In this document: positions 36,885-43,570 of the stretch, one piece after another
How the letters are laid out: the number at the start of each line of letters is the position of its first letter
Numbering within the stretch: position 1 is the stretch's first letter
Assembly (NCBI GenBank): GCA_902601345.1
Contig: CACKMK010000002.1
Location: forward strand, 1 to 43,570
Source of the DNA: an uncultured Candidatus Poseidoniales archaeon
GTDB taxonomy: Archaea > Thermoplasmatota > Poseidoniia > Poseidoniales > Thalassarchaeaceae
Reading direction: 5' to 3'
DNA length: 43,570 nt
Notes under the pieces: generated by a model
Databases searched by the model: none
The model's input: only the letters and a program-made list of their open reading frames with translations
What the model was told of the DNA's origin: nothing
Translations under genes and position numbers: made by a program

Positions 36885-37876
36885 AACAATGGCGAGATGC
36901 TGGTCACGTAGCCAGAAGGACCCTTGAAGGAATAAAGGGAGAGATTGTAGAAGGAAAGGAGTGGTCAGAAGTAATAGATTCAGCAGAGAGGTTCATCAGA
37001 AGGCACGGAGGTAAGGCCGCATTCCCTGTTACTATATCTGTTAACGATATGGCCGCACATTACACTTCCAACACAGAGCTGACTCCTCCTGAGGGTTTCG
37101 AGGGCGAGATGATCTTCGAAAAAGGGGACTTGGTCAAGCTGGATGTTGGCGTCCACATCAAAGGGGCCCTGGGAGACAATGCTCTCACAGTAGAAGTGGG
37201 TAATGGGGGAGAGCATACTGAGCAGATCAGAGCAGCGAGAGAGGCACGAGATGCAGCTATCGAAAAAATGCACCCGGGAACTCCATGGCATGTGGTCGGA
37301 GAGGCGGCACAACAAGCATCGATAGATGCTGGTTTTGAACCAATCAGGAATCTGAGCGGTCACAAGATGGAAAGATGGAATCTACACTCTGGGGTTTCAA
37401 TACCTATGTTCGCATGCGGTCCAAACAATCCTGGCTACAAAGGGGTGGTTGAGGCAGGAGGAGTATATGCGGTTGAGCCATTCAATACCACAGGAAATAG
37501 TGGGATGATTGAGAATGTCCCTCCATCTGATTCATCCAATATCCTGAGAGTGACCGGAGATGTGAAGATTAGGAAGGCCCTATCCAAGGGTAAATTGAAA
37601 CCACTGGGCGCTACTATGGCAAGATATATCGAAGAGAGGTACAACACTCTACCTTTCGCAGAGAGATGGGCGTTCCCTCTGCTTAGCAAACCCTTCCCAG
37701 AGGAGGACGAAGAGTCCCTGAGAAGGAAATGGAGGGCTCTAATCAAGAAGTTGACATCGATTAGGTTCCTAGAGGTCTACAGCGCACTCAGAGATGTCGA
37801 TAATGGAGTTGTGGGGCAATTCGAGCATACAGTATACGTCACAGAGGGTGGTCCAGAGATTCTGACAGTGGAGTAA
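36863..37876 (+). CDS. map: Methionine aminopeptidase, type II (archaeal)
   Basis: This dimetal enzyme removes initiator methionine from nascent proteins. The 337-residue protein contains the ligand pattern of the family: KLDVGVH with its Asp, GDNALTV with the second Asp, the LSGHKM His, the VEPF Glu and the QFEHT Glu near the end. A substrate-positioning His lies in FPVTISVNDMAAHYT. The roughly 60-residue insertion between the His and the last Glu, including PLGATMARYIEERYNTLPFAERW, places it in type II. The ATG at 36863 sits inside the end of Sua5. A T-rich tract follows its stop. Confidence 0.94.
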   Translation: MVEEQDLKQWRDAGHVARRTLEGIKGEIVEGKEWSEVIDSAERFIRRHGGKAAFPVTISVNDMAAHYTSNTELTPPEGFEGEMIFEKGDLVKLDVGVHIKGALGDNALTVEVGNGGEHTEQIRAAREARDAAIEKMHPGTPWHVVGEAAQQASIDAGFEPIRNLSGHKMERWNLHSGVSIPMFACGPNNPGYKGVVEAGGVYAVEPFNTTGNSGMIENVPPSDSSNILRVTGDVKIRKALSKGKLKPLGATMARYIEERYNTLPFAERWAFPLLSKPFPEEDEESLRRKWRALIKKLTSIRFLEVYSALRDVDNGVVGQFEHTVYVTEGGPEILTVE

Positions 37877-37880
37877 ATTG

Positions 37881-37914
37881 ATATTTTTTCTAAAATTCTG
37901 TCCAGATTTTCCCC
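37881..37914 (+). terminator. T-rich terminator candidate after map
   Basis: Right after the map stop there is ATATTTTTTC followed by several further T-runs (ATTTTCCCCC). Archaeal polymerases stop at U-rich tracts without a hairpin, so this is a likely 3' end. The rest of the 197-base gap to the convergent exporter stop (37877-38073) shows no gene I trust. Two overlapping short frames of opposite strands there lack any recognisable motif. Confidence 0.4.
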
Positions 37915-38073
37915 CTTTCCTCACAACGATTAACTATTGCCTTCTGCCTGCAATAACCGTACAGGAAGAAAGGTTCTCGCTGAGTGCATCCCATCCCCTC
38001 GCATTTATCTCTCTCCTGTACACCTTTTGGTCGGTTAGCGGACTGCTTAAGATTGGAAGGGAATGTACAATTT

Positions 38074-38997
38074 CTAATCGATATTATCTTTCCCGGTTTG
38101 AGACCCCCCAAACAATGTCACAGCGATGATAGCTGAGAAAATGAGGGTCATCCCAAATATCTGTTGCAACGAGGGCTGCTCAGAAAGAAGGATTACACCC
38201 CAGACTATTGTGAGAACCGGTTGTAATAGAACCGCGAAGGAGGTATGTGCAGCTGGAAGGCGAGGGAGGGCGAATGTAATCGCAATCCACCCAATTACTT
38301 GGCATGATATGGCTAATAGGAATAGCCACCCGTGACCAGGCCAGTTCATTGTGAAGTCTATTGGTTCGATGTCCAAACTTTCCAAGGGAGTGATTCCAAC
38401 CAGAAGAAGCCCGATTGCTGCTCCAATGGTAGCATCGAATTGGAGATTGGTGGAGGGGGCTTGGATTCTATTTGAGTACCTGTACAGAATCAGGAAAGAA
38501 GAGTAGAAGATTGCTGCGATGATACCTCCTATGACTCCCTTCAAAGGATCTTCCCCATATGGTTCATCATCCCAGATACCAGATATGAAAACTAGTCCAA
38601 CCATTACCATCGGCAATGCCAGCAGTATCATCCGATTTGGCCTCTCACCGAATAGCCACCAACTAACTAATGTGACAATTATTACCTGAGAGTTTCCGAT
38701 TAATGTTGCTATTCCACTTCCAATGTAGTCAATGGCACTGTGATATCCTGCAAAGTCAATGGCCAGAAGGATTCCAGCAGCAAAGGTGAGCATCCTCTTG
38801 TTCAATGATCTCTTGTCTTCCCTATCCAAATACCAAACTAGGATGAATAGTATTGGGATTGCGTAAACCATTCTGAAGAAGGCCCCGGTAATCGGAGTTG
38901 TTTCGGATTGTATGTAAAGCAGTGGTGCAAACGAGAGAAGCGAAGCGCCTCCAAGGGCTATCAGCATAATGCGCCGGTCATCTGCCGGCGCCTTCAT
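38074..38997 (-). CDS. EamA/DMT-superfamily transporter
   Basis: This 307-residue protein has about ten hydrophobic helices in two EamA-like repeats. The first spans residues 10-140 or so (LLSFAPLLYIQSETTPITGAFFRMVYAIP and GIATLIGNSQVIIVTLVSWWLFGERP), the second about 155-300 (GGIIAAIFYSSFLILYRYSN, ending FAVLLQPVLTIVWGVILLSEQPSLQQIFGMTLIFSAII). Drug/metabolite transporters of this class export amino acids, nucleotides or metabolites; the substrate cannot be inferred. The ATG at 38997 is followed almost at once by a strong inverted repeat. The glutaredoxin gene ends nine bases upstream of it on the same strand. Confidence 0.85.
   Translation of the reverse strand: MKAPADDRRIMLIALGGASLLSFAPLLYIQSETTPITGAFFRMVYAIPILFILVWYLDREDKRSLNKRMLTFAAGILLAIDFAGYHSAIDYIGSGIATLIGNSQVIIVTLVSWWLFGERPNRMILLALPMVMVGLVFISGIWDDEPYGEDPLKGVIGGIIAAIFYSSFLILYRYSNRIQAPSTNLQFDATIGAAIGLLLVGITPLESLDIEPIDFTMNWPGHGWLFLLAISCQVIGWIAITFALPRLPAAHTSFAVLLQPVLTIVWGVILLSEQPSLQQIFGMTLIFSAIIAVTLFGGSQTGKDNID
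38971..38991. repeat. GC-rich inverted repeat at the 5' end of the exporter gene
   Basis: GCGCCGG (38971-38977) and CCGGCGC (38985-38991) are perfect inverted copies around a seven-base loop. They span codons 3-9 of the EamA gene and are far more GC-rich than the surroundings. In mRNA this could form a stem just after the start codon and affect initiation, or it could be a protein-binding site. Confidence 0.45.
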
Positions 38998-39006
38998 CGG
39001 CCCCCC

Positions 39007-39354
39007 TCACTCTGATGGATTACTTGTGTCGTTGAGCATGTTCTGAAGATCTCCTGATTCATACATCTCCAGGGCGATATCGGACCCTCCGATCAATTCT
39101 CCATTGATGAAAACTTGAGGAATGGTGGGGAAATCTGACCACTCCTTCAGAGCTGGTCTTGCTCTAGGGTCCGAAAGGACGTTGACACTAGCAAATGTCT
39201 CCATCCCAAGTTCATTTGCAACCATGCTGATGACTTGGGCCCCTCGTGCTGAGAATCCACATTGTGGTTGGTCGGGTGTGCCCTTCATAAAAATCACAAT
39301 TTTATTCTCATCAACAACTTTTTGCAGCTCTTCGGGTGTCCAGTCAAAACTCAT
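39007..39354 (-). CDS. Monothiol CGFS glutaredoxin (Grx4 family)
   Basis: This 115-residue protein carries the monothiol active site CGFS (C32) within IVIFMKGTPDQPQCGFSARG, and the glutathione-contact TIPQVFINGELIGGSDIALEM. Grx4-type proteins bind a glutathione-ligated [2Fe-2S] cluster and work in Fe-S delivery and iron sensing, often with BolA. The ATG at 39354 has GGAGTGA six bases upstream; a GTG at 39363 would overlap the bolA stop. The bolA gene lies directly upstream, a classical partner arrangement. Confidence 0.93.
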   Translation of the reverse strand: MSFDWTPEELQKVVDENKIVIFMKGTPDQPQCGFSARGAQVISMVANELGMETFASVNVLSDPRARPALKEWSDFPTIPQVFINGELIGGSDIALEMYESGDLQNMLNDTSNPSE

Positions 39355-39359
39355 TTCAA

Positions 39360-39683
39360 TCACTCCATCTTTGGTCTTCTGATATGTACCCCAAAGAACT
39401 CTGTCTCTTGACCATGTGGGTCAAAAGCTGTCTTAGAATTCTTCTGTGCTTGTTTTGGTGTCATACATTTTAGATCCAGGGCATGCACAGTATTGTCGGA
39501 GATAAATGGCTTGAAATGGTTGAGAATTGGCTTCTGTCTTTGAAGAGGCATCACACCCTCAAAGCTCTGGGAAATAACTCTGACATGGAAGTGGTCGCCT
39601 GTTCCGTGTAAATCGGATACTTCTACCTCGGCGTCCGGAACAATCTTGAGAATCTCCTTCGTCATCCAATCGGTGGTTACCAT
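39360..39683 (-). CDS. bolA: BolA-family protein
   Basis: This 107-residue protein has the BolA core VEVSDLHGTGDHFHVRVISQSFEGVMPLQRQKPI with its conserved His in DHFHV, then the NTVHALDLKCMTP segment. BolA proteins form heterodimers with CGFS glutaredoxins and share a [2Fe-2S] cluster, acting in Fe-S trafficking. It sits immediately upstream of the glutaredoxin gene and shares its last bases with that gene's ribosome site, which suggests co-expression. The first residues, MVTTDWMTKEIL, offer a second ATG at 39665. Confidence 0.92.
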   Translation of the reverse strand: MVTTDWMTKEILKIVPDAEVEVSDLHGTGDHFHVRVISQSFEGVMPLQRQKPILNHFKPFISDNTVHALDLKCMTPKQAQKNSKTAFDPHGQETEFFGVHIRRPKME

Positions 39684-39713
39684 GACCCTGATAGGAGGCG
39701 TTCCGATATTAAA

Positions 39714-40394
39714 CTAAGTTTCCATACCTCTGGTTATTGATTCTAAATTCTCAGATATGGTTCCCTTATTGTTAATCAGTCCTGAACCGACCACTGCGAC
39801 ATCGACTCCCCAGTCTGCTACCAGTTTCGCATTATGATACTTGATCCCGCCGTCGATCATGAGTTTCGTTTTTCTTCCGCCATTTTCAATCTGCATATCT
39901 ATTTCTCTGCGTAGCATCCTTACCTTTTCCTCTACTTCTGGGATGAAAGACTGACCTCCCTTTCCCGGGACTACTGACATGACTAGGACTAGGTCTAAAT
40001 CTTTCAGGATAGGCAGGGCGTCCTCTACAGGAGTATCTGGGTTTAGAACACAACCGGATAGGATACTGGAATTGTGGAGAGTTGAGATTAACCCCGGAAA
40101 GTCTTCTACAGCCTCAATATGAGCTATTACCATGTTCACTCCTGCATCTGCATATTGCTCCCATGTCTCCTCTGCATTGTTGATCATCAGATGACAGTCG
40201 ATGAAAACGTCCGGTCCCACTCTTTCCCTTACTGACCTGATTAGTGCTGGTCCAAACGTGATTGTCCTGTTTACGACCCAATTGCCATCCATTACGTCCA
40301 TGTGTAACCAATCTATTCCAGCTTCTATGGCTTCATCCAGGGTTTCGCCTAATCTGCAGAAGTCTGCAGTAAGTATACTGGGTGTAATCTGCAT
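39714..40394 (-). CDS. rpe: Ribulose-phosphate 3-epimerase
   Basis: It interconverts ribulose 5-phosphate and xylulose 5-phosphate in the pentose phosphate network. The TIM-barrel protein of 226 residues has the family marks ITPSILTADFCRLGETL, WLHMDVMDGNWVVN with His and Asp metal ligands, DCHLMI, SVVPGKGGQSFIPEV and LMIDGGIKYHNA. The ATG at 40394 starts the conserved part and has AGGAAAT upstream; an ATG twelve codons earlier is a weak alternative. It runs into bolA with a 30-base gap. Confidence 0.93.
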   Translation of the reverse strand: MQITPSILTADFCRLGETLDEAIEAGIDWLHMDVMDGNWVVNRTITFGPALIRSVRERVGPDVFIDCHLMINNAEETWEQYADAGVNMVIAHIEAVEDFPGLISTLHNSSILSGCVLNPDTPVEDALPILKDLDLVLVMSVVPGKGGQSFIPEVEEKVRMLRREIDMQIENGGRKTKLMIDGGIKYHNAKLVADWGVDVAVVGSGLINNKGTISENLESITRGMET

Positions 40395-40495
40395 ATTTCC
40401 TGTCAAAGGGGAAGGGGGGATGGTTCTCAATACCTTCTAAGAATGTCTCAACTCCAACACACATGTTGATAGGATGCAATTGATTAGGTATTACA

Positions 40496-40816
40496 ATGGG
40501 CAAGGTTGTTGATACTGGTGATGCAGACTTTGACGTGATGACAAAGAGTGACGAGTGGGTGCTTGCAGATTTCTGGGCTCCATGGTGTGGACCCTGTAGG
40601 ATGGTGGGTCCAGTTCTATCACAAATTGCAGATGAGAGAGAGATTACTATTGCAAAGGTGAATACTGATGTTAATCCACTTACTTCCGGAAGATTTGGAA
40701 TTAGAGGGATACCAGCCTTGATTCTTTTTAGAAACGGAGAGGTAGTCGACAGGATGACTGGTGCAGTGCCAAAGCAAAGTATGGACTCGTGGCTAGACAG
40801 GCATATGAGTTCCTAG
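40496..40816 (+). CDS. trxA: Thioredoxin
   Basis: This 106-residue dithiol protein has the active site WCGPC (C31, C34) within [22 protein letters not shown], the cis-Pro loop [13 protein letters not shown] and the final helix of standard length. It reduces disulfides and serves as an electron donor. The ATG at 40496 follows an AGGTAT stretch. It is divergent from rpe across 101 bases. Its stop overlaps the stop of the convergent regulator gene by four bases (CTAG). Confidence 0.95.
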   Translation: MGKVVDTGDADFDVMTKSDEWVLADFWAPWCGPCRMVGPVLSQIADEREITIAKVNTDVNPLTSGRFGIRGIPALILFRNGEVVDRMTGAVPKQSMDSWLDRHMSS

Positions 40817-42384
40817 TTCTCATCTCTGTTCAGTCTGTTCAATCTTTCTTGGAAGGGCTTTCCAACTTCTCTCAATAGCCTAGCTCGTAGAGCTTCGTGT
40901 AACCACATTCCCTCTTCTAATTCTAACATCAAACCCCTCTCGATTAGTTGTTCGGGAGGGTTTCCATCTACTCTAGCGGCCTTGGCAAGTTTTTCCCATG
41001 GTACTGGCCTATCAGAGGTAGCCAAAATGGATAGGACTTCCCTATGTGGCTTTGGAAGCACATTGAGAATCTCTTCATCCAAGAATCTGAGCCAGTCTTT
41101 GTGCATTGTCTGCCCGTACAATTCGAGTAATTCTACGGCTAGTGGATGCCCTCCTGTCACTCTATGGATCTCAGAAGCATGAACGTTCTCGGGTATGTTG
41201 ATTTGTTCTATCCATGATTCTATCTCCTCTTTTTTCAAGCCTGATAAGGCCATTTCTGATACCTTATCCAAGGTATGAACATATCTACGATCGTAGAATG
41301 CCAAATTCGTCCGGGAGATCATCAATAGTCTCAGATTGGTATTTTCGGCTATTTGGAGAAGTGCCCCGAAGAGATGGTCTCCTTGGCTACCAATATTGTG
41401 AACATCATCTAGAATTACGATGGTTCGGATTCCTTGATTATGTTCAATCAATGAGTCTTCATCTAGAAGGTGAGCAGTTAGACGGCGTCTGAAGGAGTCG
41501 ATTTCCAATCTAGCTGCTGGCTTGTAGGGGAGGGTATCTAGGACGTTGTACGGATCTTCGGATTCATCTCTGATACCTATTCGATGTAGGAGACTGGTTG
41601 CAATACCCAAGGAGGAGTCCCAAGGTTGACATGGATAGTACATCGTATTTAATTCGCTTGAGTTGGCCATTAACTCTGAAATCCAGTGGGAGACTAGAGT
41701 GGTCTTACCACACCCGGCTATCCCAGAAAGAGCTAGGAGTGGTTTTCCTGACTGATACCAGTTATCAAGACCTGTGATTTCTTCCTTTCTTCCGTGTACT
41801 GTGCGGGTCTTTGGTGGAGTGGTATTGTATGTTGAATGAGCACCAGTGAGGAGCGAAATCGAGCCTGGTTTTGGTTCTATAGTGCCTCCGGCAACGAGGG
41901 CTCCAAAACGGATATCCCCGAAATTTAGTACTCCCTCATGTTGTGCATGCATCAAAATCTGCAACAGGCTTAGGCCAGCTCGGAGTTTGTTCGCAGCCTC
42001 ATCTGCTCGTATTTCTAGTACCTCTCCCTCTTTCGATCTAATCAGAACTAAAATGGAACGAAGTTCTGAAATCTTCTCTCTTGCGGTTTCCCTCCCTTCA
42101 TCGGTAAGTTGCCAAGTCTTCTGTCTTCGGTTGTCTCCTCTTACTGGTCTGCTATGTTGCGAAATAAGTCCCTGTGAGTTTAGTTTCCTCATTGCTCGGG
42201 AGACATTTGGAGGATGCAAAGCGCAGGATTCTGCTATCCCAGAGCGAGTTACATCTGAGGTGACAATGAAGTGGTCTGCTTGGAAGTCCTGCTCCCAGAG
42301 ATGTAGAATTATCCTGTCAGGAACCGGTACATTTGGACTTGAATTATGGCGTGCCACGGAATTGACGGTAGGGGAATGTAGCAT
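40813..42384 (-). CDS. Winged-helix/STAND NTPase transcription regulator
   Basis: This protein of 523 residues has an N-terminal winged-helix domain of MarR/ArsR type (about residues 20-110; [33 protein letters not shown] with its [12 protein letters not shown] wing). It continues with a long helix and linker, then a STAND-type NTPase domain: Walker [18 protein letters not shown] (about residue 219), Walker [12 protein letters not shown] (about 325) and a sensor-like [10 protein letters not shown] (about 355). The end has helical [14 protein letters not shown] (GxP-type) and a winged-helix-like region. This is the pattern of signal-transducing ATPases that bind nucleotides and switch oligomer state, similar in plan to AfsR/MalT-like regulators. 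The DNA target and ligand are unknown. It converges on trxA and lies 17 bases upstream of the partial hydrolase gene on the same strand. Confidence 0.75.
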   Translation of the reverse strand: MLHSPTVNSVARHNSSPNVPVPDRIILHLWEQDFQADHFIVTSDVTRSGIAESCALHPPNVSRAMRKLNSQGLISQHSRPVRGDNRRQKTWQLTDEGRETAREKISELRSILVLIRSKEGEVLEIRADEAANKLRAGLSLLQILMHAQHEGVLNFGDIRFGALVAGGTIEPKPGSISLLTGAHSTYNTTPPKTRTVHGRKEEITGLDNWYQSGKPLLALSGIAGCGKTTLVSHWISELMANSSELNTMYYPCQPWDSSLGIATSLLHRIGIRDESEDPYNVLDTLPYKPAARLEIDSFRRRLTAHLLDEDSLIEHNQGIRTIVILDDVHNIGSQGDHLFGALLQIAENTNLRLLMISRTNLAFYDRRYVHTLDKVSEMALSGLKKEEIESWIEQINIPENVHASEIHRVTGGHPLAVELLELYGQTMHKDWLRFLDEEILNVLPKPHREVLSILATSDRPVPWEKLAKAARVDGNPPEQLIERGLMLELEEGMWLHEALRARLLREVGKPFQERLNRLNRDEN

Positions 42385-42404
42385 CAAGGTTAGGGACTTG
42401 TAAT

Positions 42405-43570
42405 TCAGTCGATTTCAAGGATGCAAAACGGATATTCTGATTGCATGGGCGGTAAAAACAGTTGATTGCAGTCTCTAACAACTGAAGAAAGGCTCAGTAT
42501 GCTTCCTACTCCCATGCTTACTGAAACTGGCATCATTGAAATGGGGCTAGGAATGTAGTCCTCACCTGTCTGAGATAGTATTAGCTGTATCCCATCTCCC
42601 TCTGGGACAATTACATCCATTCCGAAGAACTCCATTTTAGCAATCACTGTAGAGCCCGGTGAGAGTACCTCCCCATCTTTACCTCCATTATGAAATCGCA
42701 AGTCCATCACAGCATGACCGAGATGCATGCCGTCACTTGATTGAACCATCTCAACGAATAGGTGACCGCTAGTGGAAAGTTGAGAAATTGTAGCTTCAAC
42801 ATGGAAGGTTGGCGTCCCTACAATCCTGGTTTCTTCCTCAAATTCTGGGCATTCTACCGTAAGACTGGAGGTTGTAGTGATAGTATCACTACCTCCAATA
42901 ATCGAGCAGTAGTCCATGTCCATATCTATCCAGTGTATATCATCTGGAGGGTATGAGGTCTCAACACGCCAACCTCCCATATTGTCCTGAACCTCGGCTA
43001 TCAGTCTTGGTTGCGGACCCTTTTCCATTAGGTAGAAGTTGAACCACTCAAGCAAGTCATCTGCCCAGTCCCATCTTAGTGTGTAGGGGAAAGCCTCTGC
43101 CCCTCTGCCAGCATTCAGATTCTCATGTCCCGATCTTCTATCGGGATAGTCGTGACCCCATTGACCGTATAGCCCCTTAACTTCGAATCCTGCATCGATC
43201 ATCACATTATGTACGGGAAATGCCATATGGGGGTCTACATTCCAATCTTGCATTCCATGGATGATGTAGATAGAGCCGTTATAGTTCTGAATCGCCCTAG
43301 TTAGGAAGTGTCTTTCCGCCCAGTAATCGCTTCCTAACCAAGCGAGGTTATCCCCGGTAAGGTAGGCTCCAACGCCCGCGTAGTATCCCTCCATGTATCC
43401 TTCACATGCATTCTGTGCGTCCTCTAGATTACCATCGAGGCCAAAGCTTCCATACACCCCATTGTGCATTATCGCTCCTCTTGCCTCCATACTTCCATTT
43501 CTCCACATTAAATCATGCATACCAATAAGACCTGACATTGGGACTATCGTCTTTAGATGAGGCGAACCCA
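42405..43570 (-). CDS. CocE/X-Pro dipeptidyl-peptidase-family hydrolase (partial, runs off right edge)
   Basis: The frame stays open to the right edge, so the N-terminus and the catalytic Ser are missing. In what remains, GSPHLKTIVPMSG matches the part after the nucleophile. The acid residue is in YIIHGMQDWNVDPHMAF (HG-x-x-D-W-N-V) and the catalytic His in GQWGHDYPDRR. A C-terminal beta-sandwich, the CocE/X-Pro type domain (about the last 180 residues), carries LSTSGHLFVEMV and VIPEGDGIQLILSQ-type strands. The family hydrolyses acyl or peptide bonds of proline-containing or ester substrates; secretion is common but the signal peptide would be outside the window. It is 17 bases downstream of the winged-helix/NTPase regulator, so that regulator may control it. 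Confidence 0.85.
   Translation of the reverse strand, partial: GSPHLKTIVPMSGLIGMHDLMWRNGSMEARGAIMHNGVYGSFGLDGNLEDAQNACEGYMEGYYAGVGAYLTGDNLAWLGSDYWAERHFLTRAIQNYNGSIYIIHGMQDWNVDPHMAFPVHNVMIDAGFEVKGLYGQWGHDYPDRRSGHENLNAGRGAEAFPYTLRWDWADDLLEWFNFYLMEKGPQPRLIAEVQDNMGGWRVETSYPPDDIHWIDMDMDYCSIIGGSDTITTTSSLTVECPEFEEETRIVGTPTFHVEATISQLSTSGHLFVEMVQSSDGMHLGHAVMDLRFHNGGKDGEVLSPGSTVIAKMEFFGMDVIVPEGDGIQLILSQTGEDYIPSPISMMPVSVSMGVGSILSLSSVVRDCNQLFLPPMQSEYPFCILEID

Noticed and set aside
37878-38129. Two overlapping short frames of opposite strands between map and the exporter gene
   Set aside because: No motif, no ribosome site and overlap with the exporter end. The region looks like a T-rich 3' spacer.

Overview
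The window reads as a compact euryarchaeal genome segment, most likely a planktonic marine Poseidoniia (Marine Group II) or a close Thermoplasmatota relative. The archaeal signals are the uS13-uS4-uS11-Rpo3 cluster with archaeal-type proteins, an archaeal pantoate kinase, a type II methionine aminopeptidase, and TATA-like boxes placed for leaderless or short-leader mRNAs. Acidic giant surface proteins and many bacterial-looking aerobic metabolism genes (MaeB, ATP-type PckA, homodimeric AceE, bacterial-type LeuRS, BolA with a CGFS glutaredoxin) fit the Marine Group II picture. The lineage is an inference; no 16S gene is present.

Layout. 1-9.8 kb (minus strand): a 2864-residue single-pass surface protein of propeller-like blades and FN3-like domains, a small zinc-ribbon membrane protein overlapping its stop, and a partial secreted protein with calcium-binding-type repeats. 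10-13.9 kb: malic enzyme (maeB) and PEP carboxykinase (pckA) converge and share stop bases; together they cover the C4/C3 node. 14-23.6 kb (plus strand): a 1242-residue polytopic membrane protein, a one-span extracytoplasmic protein, a THUMP-like methyltransferase, rpsM-rpsD-rpsK-rpoD and pantoate kinase. 23.6-27.9 kb (minus strand): a CDIN1/TPD-type nuclease homolog, a DCC-family thiol protein and leuS. A metallo-hydrolase is divergent from leuS.

28.7-33.6 kb (minus strand): an acidic zinc-ribbon/EF-hand/TPR protein, a GNAT acetyltransferase, AceE and a small LETM1-like membrane protein overlapping the aceE stop. 33.8-37.9 kb (plus strand): SF1 helicase, RDD membrane protein, Sua5/YrdC and Map, tightly packed. 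38-43.57 kb: EamA exporter, CGFS glutaredoxin plus BolA, ribulose-phosphate epimerase, a divergent thioredoxin, a winged-helix/NTPase regulator and a partial CocE/X-Pro-type hydrolase running off the right edge.

Genes are very tightly packed. Four of five convergent junctions are separated by 3 nt or less, and co-directional neighbours often overlap by a few bases. There is no CRISPR array, insertion sequence, rRNA or tRNA that I can support. No stretch longer than about 300 bases lacks a gene. I see no clear undescribed defence or mobile system. The best candidates for new biology are the giant propeller/FN3 protein with its overlapping zinc-ribbon partner, the AceE/LETM1-like pair, the winged-helix/NTPase regulator and the archaeal CDIN1-like nuclease.
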